A stretch of 64,000 nt of DNA from Rotaria sp. Silwood1 (lineage: Eukaryota > Rotifera > Eurotatoria > Philodinida > Philodinidae), in contig CAJNOP010000038.1 in the NCBI GenBank assembly GCA_905250075.1, forward strand, positions 1,203,369 through 1,267,368. The letters are read 5' to 3'. This document shows, piece by piece, positions 1 to 14,011 of this stretch. Position 1 is the stretch's first letter, and each line of letters opens with the position of its first letter. The position numbers were made by a program, and so were the translations under genes. The notes beneath the pieces are model-generated. The model searched no databases and was not told the DNA's origin. It saw only the letters and a list, made by a program, of their open reading frames with translations.

Positions 1-906
1 AAGCGTATGATGAATTTTTTTTTTTTGTTGATTAACAAATATAAATAATGTTTTTATTTGTCTAGTCATCGATTTGTATTAATGACAATGATTAATCGAT
101 CATTAAGTGATCAGGTGAGACAGAAAGCTATCTATTGTATTATATTATAATCTCTTGTATTGTGTAGAAATAGTCGTGCAAAGATTAATAAGGCCGATTA
201 TATAAATACTGCAGAGTTGTAATCATTCGAAAATTTTTAAACTGATCTGATCCGACTGGTTTGTTTAGTAATTCATATTAGTTTAAAGAAATGACTTCAA
301 CAACAAAAAAAAAAAAAAAAAAACTCATGTTCCTGTGTCAGCTCAGATTTTTACGATTTGTTTTTTTTTTGCTAGATCTTTCGTTAGAATAGAAAACTTC
401 TCTTAATTAAATAATTTCGCGTACAATCAGAAGTTTGATTAATATATTTATATTATTACATATGTCATTTTTAAGATTTTGAGATAAGAAATTTTAAAAA
501 ATTTAAAGTTTCTATCAGGAAAGAAAATCAACATATTTAGAGATCGAGTTTAAAGTTGACTAGATCTGTCTACTACTAAATCTTCTTCCAAAAGTAGCCT
601 TCTGTTGTGGGCTAATTTTTTTGTGAGAATTCATTCGGAAAATCAAGATTTTTTAAAAGAACTTTTCTCGGATCTTATCAGTAACTCAATTCTGGAAAAC
701 CAGTATTTTTTACTAAGGGAAAAAATTTTTTCAGGTTCTACAATTCTCGAATCCACAGGATTTCAGAAAACCGATGACTATCTATTCCAGAGTGCAATAT
801 TTACAATAAAAATTCATATACTTGTATAATAGAAAATTTCATTCATTATAGAACCTATCTAATTAGTACATTTTTCAAACATTCATTTTATGTTTTTCTT
901 TTTTAG
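1..906 (+). other. Intron or upstream sequence of TBCCD1, no coding signal
   Basis: AT-rich sequence with homopolymer runs (for example the A tract near 305-322 and T tracts). I see no exon with convincing splice borders here. A 74-codon ORF at 605-829 has no recognisable motif and low complexity. The TTTTAG acceptor at 901-906 closes this stretch as an intron whose 5' exon lies outside the window. Confidence 0.5.
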
Positions 907-2019
907 CAATCATCTGATATTACTAATGCAGAATTTCGTATTCATCGTTGTAGTTATTCATATATTTATATCCTTGCTCCATTACGGTAATACTATTCAT
1001 CTTAAACATTTAGTTTTATATATTATTATTATTATTATTCTTTTTTGTATTTTAATATAGATGTGTTGAAGTTCGTAAATGTCATAATGTAACAATTGTT
1101 CTTGGTGCTGTTGAAACAACATTAAAAGTAACTGATTGTGAAAATGTATCAATATCTGCTGTATGTCGCCGATTACTTATTAGGTTAATTTTCTAGAAGA
1201 TTTTTTTGTTTTTCTAATTAAATATTTCATTATTTTAGTCAATGTCGTTCATCATCATTCTATATTCATACATCAACACGACCATTAATACAATTAAATT
1301 GTGCTAGTTTACTTTTTGCACCATATAATGCATCACATGTTGAATTACTTGAACAAATGGAACATGCTGGCCTTTGTAAAGAACTTAATCTATGGAATAA
1401 ACCATTAGTTACACATCCAGCTGGTTATGTTGATGAACAACCATGGTCACTTCTGCCACCAGATGATTTCTATCCAATTAGTTCAATTCGATTAGAAGAT
1501 CAACAAACGGTAGATAGAAAATTTGACTATAAGATTTTATTTACAGATTGGAATAAATGATTATCAAGTTCTTCTATGTACTATTGACATATCGAATAGT
1601 ACATAGTAGAACTTCATAATATATACACTATTAGATACCAAGATGAATGAGAAACGATTAGAAATCCACGAATCCGGGCACCAGAATCATTGACTTACGT
1701 AGAGAAAGTCCTTCTCTAGAAGCCTAGATATATTCCGTTTTGTAGTTAACAATTATTGATAAACTTATAGTGTAAAAAAAAGAAATATTTTGTTTTTGTT
1801 TAGGATGGTTTAATACCTCTTCCAGCAGAATATCAATCAGCTATAGATAAAAGACAAAAATCAATCTCATCATTAGCTAATGAAATAACAGCTGCACAAT
1901 TAAATTCTGAACAACGTCAACGTTTTCAACGTTTTGTTGTATCAAATTTTGAAGCATGGCTTGATGCAACAGGAAATGCTAAAATTCTCAATCATCTTTC
2001 CAGTTTACAACAACAATAA
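907..2019 (+). CDS. TBCCD1: TBCC domain-containing protein 1, C-terminal part (5' truncated by window edge)
   Basis: Four exons can be followed: 907-986, 1061-1183, 1239-1509 and 1804-2019, 690 nt in all, giving 229 C-terminal residues and a TAA stop. The translation follows the C-terminal half of animal TBCCD1: a TBCC/CARP-type beta-helix portion (SYSYIYILAPLR, then CVEVRKCHNVTIVLG, then CENVSISAVCRRL), then TSTRPLIQLN, LLFAPYNA and LLPPDDFYPI, and a final helical tail (LNSEQRQRFQRFVVSNFEAW). TBCCD1 is related to tubulin-binding cofactor C and RP2; it is known from centrosome/basal-body positioning and Golgi organisation in animals and algae. It lacks the upstream half, including any start codon. 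The gene ends 252 bp from the stop of the convergent NKCC gene. Identification rests on my recall of the human protein pattern; exon borders are GT/AG and keep frame. Confidence 0.85.
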
Positions 2020-2270
2020 TTTCTTCATTCCTTCTTTTTTTTTTTTCTTCTTTTATACTGTATTGTGACACATTTGTATAAACAAAAAAATTATCAGAAA
2101 AATTAGCATATAAAGTAATATGATGATTACTTCTTCTTTTGGCTTTTGTTTTATTATCATACGTCTTTTTTTTTATATGCATATAAAAACAAAAGGAGGA
2201 CAATACATATATATATATATAAAATCACCGGAAAGACTAAAAACAAAATGTCTTAAATGTTAAAAATAAA

Positions 2271-5200
2271 TTACGAATAATATGTAAGCACATTTTTTTG
2301 ATTACCACGTAAGAATAATAATGGAGGTAGATTGTAACTTATTGCCTCTAAATATGCAAGATAAAGACCAGCTGATATTGATTGTTTCCGTGGGATTGGT
2401 AATGTACTAAAAAGAATAATGATTATTTGTATTCTCATATTTGTTGAATCTATGTTCTTAGAAGAATTATGGAAAATTAGAAAGGAAAATAATTCAAACA
2501 AGAACTTCGGTATTTTTTTGAATGTAGAACAAAAACAACGTACAATGCATTTATGTATACCAGATCGGAAGATTATATTATTGAGATTAGAGTTCGTCGG
2601 TTACGACTCGGACTATCTCGATGAGCGGTACTCGTAAATTAAGAGTCAATTATAACTTGATTCTTATCAGATCACTATCAAAATTGCACAAGAAATGTGT
2701 CCAATATGTTAGCCTTTGAATATTAATAATAGAAAAAAAAACGTACGATACCTCCAGAGTGTTTATCATAAAACGATAGATTTTCGTCTATTCATTTCAG
2801 CGTAGGTTTCTTCATCTTCTATTGACTGAGTCCTTCACAAATGTAACAACGAAATAGTTCTTATCTTATAACGAGACATTATGGATAGACGACCTTTAAT
2901 CGCATATCGATAACATATGTCACGATCTGTGATGACAAAAAATGTCAAGAATAAGATTCGAATCCAGATTACAGAATTTTCGAATCTGACGGACTCAAAT
3001 AACACAATCCATGACGAATCAATAATTGATCTTTGAAATATTTACTTTGTTATTAGAAAAATCGAAATATATGAAAAAATTTGATTGAAAATATTTCTTG
3101 AAGGTAATCTTAGAATAAAAAGTTTAAATAAAAAAAAAAAAAACTTCATCCAACAGGAAAGGATTTCTTTTTATTTTAAGTTCTATTACAGAAAGATACG
3201 AGACTACTACTATACCAATAAACTCTATTGTAGCGTATTCTAGTACGATCGGTTTTTCGTAACTTGTACTCTCTCTTCTATTTAATTTGTTGTTTATTCA
3301 TGTATCTCAAACTGCGTAAAAATCACTGGTATATTGATAATCAATGAGGGATAGGTTAATACTTAAACGATCGATGTCCTTCTAACCACCATTCTGTCTC
3401 GGTACACGATCAGTAGTGCGAACAAATGTGCCACATGAGTAAGACAAGGTTACAGGTCAAAGTTCAAAAGTATGATTTCGCTTGAAAATTAGAATCGTAC
3501 AAGAAAAACCTACTAAATATTCGAAATCTTAAGAACAAAAACTCAGCTACTCGAATCATTCTATGGTATTTACCTATTCACTAACTTTTATCAATTGAAC
3601 ATAGTGTTAACTCAAAAGCAATTTATCATTTGAAGACCTTTCCTCATTGGCAGATATTCAACTGAAAATATTTATTAAAGAATAAACTGTGTAAATAAAT
3701 AATTTTTTATATCTTTCATAGAATAATTATATTAAATTACTTACACAATGATTAATGTTGATTGCGAACTATATTCTTGTAAATATTCATGTAAATTAAG
3801 ACCTCTTTTAATTTTTTCTCTATTAACTTCTAATTCCATATCTGTTATTCTCCATGATTCATTATCTGTCATTATATTTTCATTATTTTGATGCCATGTT
3901 TGTAAAAGTTGTTCAAATTTTTGTGTTTCATTTTCATTTGGTTGTTTATTAAGACTATCAAGAACATGTAATTCTGTATATTTAATACGAAATTTTGATA
4001 ATAGTGCTGCCATTGCTACATGTTGCCGTTCAGCATCACTTTTTTCACCTGGTACACATGAAAATATTCGAAATTGACAATTACGCCAACGTTTTCGACG
4101 TCGTAATAAATAAGGTAATAATAATGTTAAACCACCATCATCAAATAACCACCAAACATCAATAATAGCCGATGAATTTTGTTTAGGACGAAATATATTC
4201 ATTGTTAATAATGCACCTTCATTTATAATTGTATTTTTTAATGTTAAAACATCTGTTTGACGTCGTGCATTATTATTTGGTGATTTTGAACCACGAAATG
4301 GACTATATGCTAGAGATGATACATCTCCTTCATCATCATCATCATCATCATCGTCAGGCAAATCTTTTTTTTGAAAGAAAAAATTATTTTTGAAAAAAAA
4401 AAAAAATTTTTTTCATACCAGGTCCAAAAAAATCACTAAAATCAAGTCCAGTTTGTAATCTTAGAATTCCAATACCATATTTAAGATGTAGTGCATCATG
4501 AATGATATTAAAATAATCAATAGTTGCATCGGCTTTAATTAACCAATCATTTTTAAAACCAAACACAACTACATTTGGTCGCATTTTACCTACGCCTACA
4601 CACTATAAGGAAAAATTTATTGATTAAAAACTCTGAGAGAAGATTCGTCGAGATTAAAAAATGTAAAACATGATTGTAGGAAATTAATTAAGATAGGTTT
4701 TCAAATTGTAAATTACTACCTACTGTTGATTTATGTCAATAATAGTCATAATATATTACAGTCACTCGAAAACAACTGTCAAAAAAAAGAGCATACTTAA
4801 AGTCAATTGTAATTTATACTAATTCCATAGTAGACTTCAATCTCGCGAGTAGCATCCTACAACTGGGTTGGTTACTCAATTTCTGATCCGACTAGAAGCA
4901 TGGACTCGAATATGATTCGATACTTAGTCATGCAGTTAATAACACTTCGATGTTTCAAAATATTTAAAAATTTTCAAAGTGTTAATTTATATAAAAGAAT
5001 AGCAATGAAAACTAGAGAAATTTATTATACTTGAGAATAGATTACAGAAATGAAAAGTGATATTGTTCATTTTCTATACTCATATGTTTATAGCACTATT
5101 ATTAACTTAATCTATAGTATCAAACATATTCGAACTACCTTCGATCAATCGTATGAATATTTTTTTGTGCCGTTACTCTACATACTAGCCAGTACGTAAC

Positions 5201-8200
5201 ACTTCAATAAAAACAAATGAAATATCTCCGCGTCTCTTCAATCAAATAGACCGTTTTTTTTTGTTAGTAGTACAAGTTTATTCAAAGCATTATTCATACG
5301 GATCAACCAAGCAAGAAAAATACATGTATAGAGTCATATATTATCCTATTAATTACTTGAATAGTAAAAAAAAATATTTTTATTACATACTTGTAGTAAT
5401 GCTATAGCTCCTTGTCGAACAGTTGGTGCCACAATAGGTTGATAGAATGCTTTTGCTGCACGTTTTTTTAACCATGTTTCACCTTCATCTTTTTGATCAT
5501 ATTGAATATTTACTGTTGGATCATTCTAAAACAAAGTTTATAAAATATAATTATTGAGATTGAGAACACATCAGATTTCTCTTTTGTTCACTTACTAAAA
5601 TAACATTAGAACAAATCATTAAACTATGTCCATGAGTAACTAATGAGCAAAGATCAACTAATGCTGGACGATAGATTGGATTTCCAGTTAAAACTAACAT
5701 TTGTGGTCGAAAATTTTTAACATGTTCTTGAATAATATCTAATTTATGTGTTGCATCAAGTGCTCGTCGATATGTTTGAGCTTGAACAGATGAACCCCAA
5801 TTGATTTCTTAAAAAACATAAAATAAAAAAATTTTATCTTAATCACATACTTTTCTTTATAAAATCATTACCTGGTTTTGTTGTTCGTACATAAAGAAAA
5901 AGTCCACTACTAACAACAAATGTTGTCAAAGCTGCCCACCTTAATTTAAAGTAAAAAACAATAAAAAAAAAAAGGCATTCTAAAATTCTTTTCTAATTTA
6001 AAAATCTTACCAATTAATAATAAACATAACTGCAACACAAAGTAATGCTCCAGTTAATGCTAACCATTTATTGTAATAACGAAAAGCTGGTCTCCATCCA
6101 CTAGCTCTTGCTAATGATGCATCAAAACATGCATAATTAACTAATGCATAAGTCATAAGAAAAAAATTTGAAATTATTGGTGCAATTCTATTTAATTCAC
6201 CTTGAAAATATTAAAATTAATTTTTGTTTTTTATTAAGAAACAAAAAGAAAAACAAATCATAAAGAATTCTTTTACCAATAGCAGTAAATAAAACAGCAA
6301 CAAAATATGTAAGAAAATATGCTCGTATTGGTTCATCAGATTTTCCATTACCAACAGCAAAATATTTCAAACGAGGAAAAATCATATCACGACAAACAGC
6401 TTGAAAAATTTTCGGTGCACTCACAAGACTTGCTAAATAAATTCTATTTAAATAAGACAACAACAAAAAAATAGACCATCTTACCTAAAGCACTTGATAC
6501 CGTTGCAGCAAATATACCAGCTAAAAATAAAATCAAAACTTAATAATTCAAGAGACTATTCAAGTCGGTAGATTAAAACTATAATGTTGATTATACGGAA
6601 AAAATTCGGCTATCAACTCTTACAAACATGGTCTTTGAAAAGATATGTTTCAAATAGTATTCATTATTAAAAACATCTATTTTTATCTCTTATATTGTAA
6701 GAGATAAAAATAATCAATAGATCATATAAGTCGACATGCACCAAGTTCGATCTGATATTGCGCAGCTTGGCTTCAGTATGTAGAGCTCTTTGCGTTTAAG
6801 TTTTTCGATTCTAGATTCAAACGGTACTTAGAATTTTAACAATAATCTTTAGTCTGAATCGTCAAGTTTCTTCCGACATGCGAAATAATTTTTTTTGTCG
6901 ATGATTTGAATTCAACGGCTGAAACATTTTTCACGAGAGAAGTTCAATGCCCTGATCTTCCTCAGGTAAATTTATTTTTAAATTTCGACTTGAAACTTTG
7001 CATACAGACCAATCTTAAAAAGAGTAGTTTTAGTCTTTTTGATTGACTACTATCCTGAAATACAACCATCAAATCAGTCGGTGTAACCGGTCTCTATACA
7101 AAGTTTTAAGTCAAAATTCAAACATCAGTTTTTCTGTTACCATGGTATGCATTTACAAGATACTGTAATAATGCAGTAATTCGTTCAGGTCGCGAACTCT
7201 TTTACGAGTATGTATAACTTATTTGGGTCGATATAATTCACATGACATCGACTCAAAAGCAATTATAATTCATTGAAGAACTCTTCTCTCATCAAACAAT
7301 CTTGACAATGATCAAATTAGAATTGATGATTACTTTTACATTATGATTTCGTTGAGTCGGCTATGAGCTTAAGTCCTCGAGATCAGCCTGATAAGCTCTA
7401 TTGATTCATTTCCATAATTGATTTTTTTTGAATTTTGTCTTCTAATAAATAATTTATTATTTTTATTATGAAACATCAATAGTACTGTGTGTTATATGTG
7501 GAAATAATTACAAAACAAATGCGAATAAAGTCCAGCACACAATAGAAGATTCATGGTGTCTTATATTATGTCCACGGGTACAAATTTTCTTCGAAGGAGG
7601 CCTTCTTTTGTTAATTTTTTTTATCTATCTGCATATTGTTTAATGGAAAAGTCTTTTCAAAATATCTTTAGAAACTTAAAATCCTAGAAATAATGATGAA
7701 TCCAGTCTTTTATGATTTTTCAGGTCAAACTCTTGAAAACTAGGCATATTTTTATATAAATCTACTAATTATAGTTTGTTTAAAAGAACAGAATGAAGAC
7801 TGATGCGAGTTACTCGACGTCTCTCTATAAATCTTCATATGAATATGTGTCTTTTTTGTTTCTAAAACAAGATTTATATTTGAGTATTAAATTCTACAGC
7901 AAAAAAAGAAAAATATGAAATATTTTTTTATATCACACGAAACTCAAGAAAAATAAAAATAATTTCATAGTGATTTCATAAGAAATTATTAGAATATTCA
8001 TCGATATATGAATAAAATAATTTAACAAACCGGTTATAATCGGTCCAAATGCTGATATTAATTTCATTGTTTGATAGTTATATATTAAACCTGATTTACA
8101 ATTTATATCATCCAAATTTAAAGAACAATTAACAATTTGTATTATACTTCCATTTCGACGTTCATAAAAATCCACTTAAAATCATACACGAAATTCAAAT

Positions 8201-10028
8201 AATTGTTTTTAATTTAAAAGTAAAATACATACAAGAAACTTCACGACGAGTTGTACATGCTGCTATAATACAAAATGCAAGATACACAAATGTAGTAATT
8301 CCTATAGCAGTATTTGTACCCAATGGTATAGCTTTTGATGGATTCTGAAATAAAAGAAAAGAAAACTCTTTCTATAGTTTTTCTTTTTTTTTTTTATTTG
8401 TATTTACTTTTAAATTTCCTGAAATATTCGCACCAGCAAGAATTCCTGTAACTGCTGGAAAAAAAACACCAAATACACTTTGAAATGTTTCACCATTTTG
8501 AAATTTTGGTCCAAAATTTTCTTTTATTATTTTCCCTAACATTTATTTAATCAAAAACAAACAAGATTTTTTTGTTAATATTATTTTTTTTTTTCTCTTT
8601 ACATGAATAGCCTTCAAAACCATGCTGTCGTTTATATGGTGTAGTTGGCATTAAAGAACCAATAAAAAAGTCCAACAATGATGCACATAATGTAATAAGT
8701 AATATCATTTGTACAACACTTTCACTACGCATACCAATTAAAGCAACACCCAACATGACGGTCATCGTAATAAACCCTATGTTTATATTTATTTATAATA
8801 TAACAAGAAAAATCTACATTACATACCAATAATTCTCACAACATTGACAGATTCTCCATCGACAACAGTTCCTAATATTTTCACGTTATGTTCCTAAATT
8901 TTTCTTGTATTAAAAAAACAAATACTTCATTTTCATTTCATTTTTCTTACTTTAAGAATATCTCGAATTGTTTCAGCAAAACCAATTGTATACATAGCTG
9001 CTGCAACTGCATCTAATACATAGAATTAATAAGCATTTTGAACAAAACAAAAATAATATATTTATCCTTACTAACGAATGAAAATATCAAACCAATAGCA
9101 CCACCAAATTCTGGTCCAAGACTACGAGAAATAAGATAATAAGTTCCACCACCTCTTACTTCACCATTTGTACAAATAGCACTCATTGATAAAGATGTTA
9201 GAACAGTAACAACTGTTGAAATGATAACAATAAGACATGCTAAACCTATTCCAGCTTGACCTGCAACCCAAGATAAACGAAGAAATAACATAACACCAAA
9301 TATATTTAATACACAACGAATCTAAAATATGAATAATTGAATCAAGAAAAAAAAGTTTATCAAATGAAAAAAAAACAAATATCATACAAGAACACCGATA
9401 ATCCATCCAAATTTAACAATTTCAACTTTTGGTTTTAATTCACTTTGTACTGGTTGTTCATTTGGTATCATTACTGTACTAAGTATTTCACTATTTAAAT
9501 CAATAGTTGATGCTAATTTATATTTTGATGGAATACTAGCTGTTCCATGTAATGCTTCAAGTGTTGGTCGAGATTTTGGTTCAGATGATGTAATTGAAAA
9601 TAAATTTCTATAATGATCGATATGTGGTAATGTATCAATAGTATCATAAGTACATGTTTCTTTATTTGCATTATTTACTGTAATTGTTTGATTTATATCT
9701 GATATTGTACTACTATGTTCACTACTATCTTCTCCGAATAAAACTTTTTTTTTAATTCCATTTGGACTTAATGAACATGGAATAGATGATATTAAAACTT
9801 TAAGAATAGTATTAAAAAAAAAATATATATATATAGATTTTTTGTTTTAAATCAATTGTAATTATTTCACTTACTGGCAGGAATATTTGTTGTTTCACAT
9901 GATAATTTTTGTGGATTTTGATCATCATCAAAAACTTTCTCTATTTGAAAACGAGCTGAACTAATTGATCGAGCGATTCCATTTGATTCATCGTTAATTC
10001 TATTTGGTGAATTATTTGTATTAAACAT
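2271..10028 (-). CDS. NKCC: Na-K-2Cl cotransporter (SLC12 family, NKCC type), complete
   Basis: Eighteen exons on the minus strand: 10028-9875, 9797-9388, 9321-9072, 9012-8951, 8893-8827, 8776-8603, 8535-8408, 8344-8233, 8174-8031, 6520-6485, 6432-6277, 6200-6011, 5939-5872, 5807-5596, 5525-5391, 4602-4419, 4363-3745 and 2406-2271. They sum to 3237 nt (1078 aa plus stop), in the size range of vertebrate NKCC1/2. The N-terminus has an RFQI motif matching the SPAK/OSR1 kinase docking consensus RFx(V/I), and a regulatory-threonine region with LPHIDHYRN. The membrane core is diagnostic: [78 protein letters not shown]. The C-terminus keeps [45 protein letters not shown]-like SWRITD and the closing [11 protein letters not shown]. 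It would move Na, K and Cl together across the plasma membrane. Exon 10 is only 36 nt. A poly-Asp run (about 8 D, from an ATC repeat near 4331-4354) sits in the C-terminal domain. Confidence 0.93.
3603..3655. repeat. Diverged repeat inside NKCC intron, related to 7243-7300
   Basis: This intronic stretch shares ACTCAAAAGCAATT followed by CATTTGAAGA/CATTGAAGAA and a CTCAT-containing tail with 7243-7300 in another intron of the same gene. The match is short and degenerate. It suggests both large introns grew by insertion of copies of the same old repeat. Confidence 0.35.
7243..7300. repeat. Diverged repeat inside NKCC intron, related to 3603-3655
   Basis: Partner of the repeat at 3603-3655, lying in the 1.5 kb intron between exons 9 and 10 of the NKCC gene. 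Most other NKCC introns are 45-120 bp, so the three large ones (2407-3744, 4603-5390 and 6521-8030) are exceptions. Confidence 0.35.
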
Positions 10029-12159
10029 TTTTAACAGTTATAATCATCTAGAAAACTATACAATTGTCTTTAAATGAATCTTATATCTATTCATCAACTG
10101 TCACTATAATAAATTTCGTTAAGAACGATAAAATACATATGTATATGTATAAATTTTAAGCTGCTCTTTGTTTTAATGAACCAATCGAATATTACAAATC
10201 AATAAACCTAATCTTGAAAATATATCAAATGATTAAAAATATGAATAAATCCTTTCTAAAAATGAATATGAACTATTTTACTATTCACAAAACGAACTTT
10301 TTCAATAATCATCTAATCACATGCATTAATGCATTAGACTTCTATATATATTTTTGAAGATATTTGTCTTATTGTTTAGGTATAAAAAAATTACTCACAA
10401 AAGAAAAATGATGCTTGGATAATAAGTATTTGTCGTCTTGTGCATGACTATCGTTTTTTCTTTTTCTTTATTTCAGGTTTTTTTTTTTCAAGATATAAAA
10501 AAAAACGATATTTTACTTACTCATTTTCATTATAATTTTAAATGAAAACTTTGAAAAATAAGAATGAGAATGTGTCTAAGTAACTGCTCTCAATGTCATC
10601 ATCTTAAAAACAAAAAACTTTAATTACAGCAACACTTAACACGAACTCTCAAGATATTTATAGTCTACTTTTAGTATAGAAAAAAAAAAGAATCACTTAG
10701 TTTATTTGATCTTCTTTACAAAATTAATTTGCAAAAAAAAAAAAGTAACGAGTCACTTGATTACTCAAGGAGCATCGCAATCCAGTTCTATAAGAAGAAA
10801 AATAAACTCATGTACACACACACACACGCATACAATGGGCAAATGGTAGAATGAAATAAGCAAAAAACAAAGGCACGGCTGTATTGCGCGTTCTTATGTA
10901 ATATATCTTTTTGTCTTCGCTAGGCATTCTGCATTATATAAAACTTAATGTCACGCATACTTTCATTGTTAAATAGAAGTTATGTCAAGTTTAATATTTC
11001 TTTTTATTAATAGAAACTAAACACAACATTCTTTTAATTATTAATGTATATATATATATCAGAATATATTGTATATTTAATATATTTCTTACATAAAACA
11101 TACTGTGAGATACGAACAAAAGAATCATAGAAAAGAGAAAAACAAATTATATTAATCTATTGTTCTTTTCTTTTTTCTTACAAAAATAGTTCCGTTTTAT
11201 GTCCGCTTAATATGCGCATAAATAAAATAAACTAGTTAGATAATGAGATTCTTTTTACCCAAAGGATATCAGTACAAGTCGAATAAAATTTCCTATTTAT
11301 TATGATTAGATTTTAATAATAAACAGATATTTTAACCTTAGTTATAATAATGAATTATTAATATATCTGAAGATATTGATCTAGAAATATATATATATAT
11401 ATATATACAACAACTTCTTTATGAATAAACAAAACATACTGATTAATACTTTTATCCATTGATATGAAAAAGAAAACAAAAAAATTATATATCTCTTCTT
11501 CTCTTTCCATTAGAAACGTTTTCTTGCGTTCTAGTGTATAATAATATTTTTCTTCATAATCGTCCTTAGCACGTAGTCTTGGACAAACAATCTTTGTAGC
11601 AACAGCTTGTCTTAGTTATACATAAGCATTCACATAAAAAAAAGAAACTTTTACTATAGTTAGATACAATTCACAAGCTGTTGCAGTTTATTTCGAATAA
11701 TCACGAGAACTTGAATATTTTTCTCAAGAAAAATAATAACTGATATTAAGAACAGAAAACATAAGCAACAAATTTAATTGGATGAAGTCTAATTATATAA
11801 ATGAGATATGACAGAAATACGTGACTTTCATTTAAGAATATACTCAAACATACAAGATAATTGTCATCTATAATCTTCAGAATAATAGAATTGTATAATG
11901 AATTTCAAATAGAAATATTTAGTTATTTTGATTAAAAATAAAATTCAATGTTATATAGTCGAAAACATAATAAATTTCAACAATGATTTTATAATCATTA
12001 TATTTCATATTCTTTTAAGTTTTATTCCGCATATTTCAAATAAAATGTCTCTACTAAATATATTAAACGTTTCTCCACTATTACTATTGTACATATTACT
12101 TTCTTAATTCTACATCTTTCCTTTGTTTAATTCTCTCTGTGATCTTACAATTCCGCCTA

Positions 12160-12526
12160 CCCAAGCAGACAAAAATTTGGAAAAACGCGTTTAAACGCAC
12201 AAAAGGAAACCGCAACTGTGAGCCATTCACCTTAATTATTAAAATGTCAGAAATGTTTGTTTTAGTGTGAAATTATCACTTTTAGAGCGTTAAAACGATC
12301 AAAAACTCGTATTTTCAGCGTTTAAACGCGCTTTTGTTCTAGAATTTAAAAAGCAGACGTTTAAACGCTAAAAATACGAGTTTCTAACCGTTTTAACACT
12401 CTACAAGTGATAATTTCACGCTAAAAATAGCGTTTCTGACGTTTTAATAATTAGACTGAATGGCTTACAATCGCGGTTCCTTTTTGTGCGTTTAAACGCA
12501 TTTTTCCAAATTTTTGTCTGCTTGGG
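12160..12526. mobile_element. TA-flanked fold-back MITE (Tc1/mariner-like), 367 bp
   Basis: The element starts CCCAAGCAGACAAAAATTT and ends with its reverse complement. The two arms pair over almost their whole length (about 12160-12337 with 12350-12526), leaving only a tiny loop around 12338-12349. TA dinucleotides flank both ends (12158-12159 and 12527-12528), consistent with a Tc1/mariner-type target-site duplication. There is no ORF, so it is non-autonomous. The decamer CGTTTAAACG, itself a palindrome, occurs twice in each arm (near 12188, 12319, 12358 and 12489). Arm identity is high but with scattered differences and small indels, so it is not brand new. Confidence 0.85.
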
Positions 12527-13011
12527 TAATGTTGTTTGCTATACAAGTCTCTTATTTTTGCTTGCATAAATACAAATGACAGTAGTATTAAAGTGATTGA
12601 TTTACATCTACAGTTTCTATATAAATTTACTCAATGATCTTCAACTTCGATTGTTAAGGTCTGTAATAAGTTGGATCAAATTGGAATAATCTACAGTAAT
12701 AATAGATATGTGTTTAAAAAGAATGAATCTTCGTTGTATATCGACAGTAAAGTATACTAGTTTCTACATCACATGTGAATTGCAAAGATAATCTGATTCT
12801 ATAAACGTTGCATTTATAAAACTCGCGGGCAAACCTCTTCTCAGAGGTTTTCGTTCACTTTCAACGATTTTTAGTGTAGAAGTACTATTCTAGTGGAAAT
12901 CCTGCAAAGATTTGAGTTCATGTTGAGGCTTTGTAGAACTAGGAAGTTTTTAATAGATCTATTGACTAGAGACTCTAAATTTTTGTAAGGTTCCTCTTTT
13001 TCTATTTTATT

Positions 13012-13206
13012 TTAAAAACACCTCTATTTGAAAGCCTGAAAACAGTAACTTGTATGAAAATTTTCAGAGTTTGCAGGTTTTGTATATCTAAGATACAAAA
13101 TTTTCAAAATTCATAACGTTTGAAGATACAAAATTAACAAATTCGGAGATTTTTCATAGAAGTTACTGTATGTGAAGTCTTCAAATAGAAATACTTTCAA
13201 AATAAA
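13012..13206. repeat. Degenerate inverted repeat, probable old MITE relic
   Basis: The left arm (from CTCTATTTGAAAGCCTGA, through CAGTAACTTGTATGAAAA, to GGTTTTGTAT) pairs imperfectly with the right arm ending CTTCAAATAGAAATAC. Arms are about 65-75 nt with several mismatches. No target-site duplication is clear. Confidence 0.45.
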
Positions 13207-14011
13207 ATTCAAACGTATAGTTTTTCCAAAAACTTGCAGTCTTATAGACTTTCATGTTTCAGTTTCATAAGATCATTATGAATAGTCCATGTCAATTAGA
13301 CAGAACAAAATTTTAATGACTATTCAAGGAACTCATAACAAGCTCATGTAAATCATTTGAATTCTTCAAGAAATATTAATGTTTCTTTTTTTTCTTGGGA
13401 TTTTTTACACAAAAAGAAAACAAGAGTTGTATTTCTTTAGAAATTATAATTGACATAACGTATATCGTATGATGATGATGAAGAACACAAAAATGACTAA
13501 ACTTTGAATTATTAACAATTCATTTAAAATCGATCATAAATGACTATTTTAAAAACACTCGGCATAGGTGTTGAACATAACACATAATAAAAGCAATGTG
13601 GAAAAGTTATATAGATTGATTGTAATATTATTTCAATCAAGATGAACACACATATACATATATTGTCTCTGATCTCAAACTATGAACTAGTTTTGTGTTC
13701 TGTTTTGAAGTTTTTTTTTCTTTTCATGAGGATGTCATTGAATGAGCAACAAATTAAGGCTATGTTTCATAGATTTAGTTTATTGATACGTTCGTTTTCA
13801 TTATGTATAAACTGACGGTATATTTTTAAAAAAATCTTATCGTTTCCTATATGTCTCACTTAACGTATGTTACATTGTTTATCCTATGTTTTCATCTTTA
13901 TAATCAAGTAGGTGATAATTTCATAGATACTTCGAACAAGAATATTCGATTCGTTATAATGGCATTCTGTGTGTTTGATTGACACATTTTTTTTTTCGGA
14001 AGAATTTTTGA

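Noticed and set aside
605..829. 74-codon plus-strand ORF
   Set aside because: Low-complexity Phe/Ile/Leu-rich, no splice logic with the TBCCD1 exons, no recognisable motif.
2950..2970. tRNA T-loop-like string (GATTCGAATCC)
   Set aside because: No matching acceptor stem or anticodon arm could be folded around it. No convincing tRNA or rRNA gene was seen anywhere in the window.
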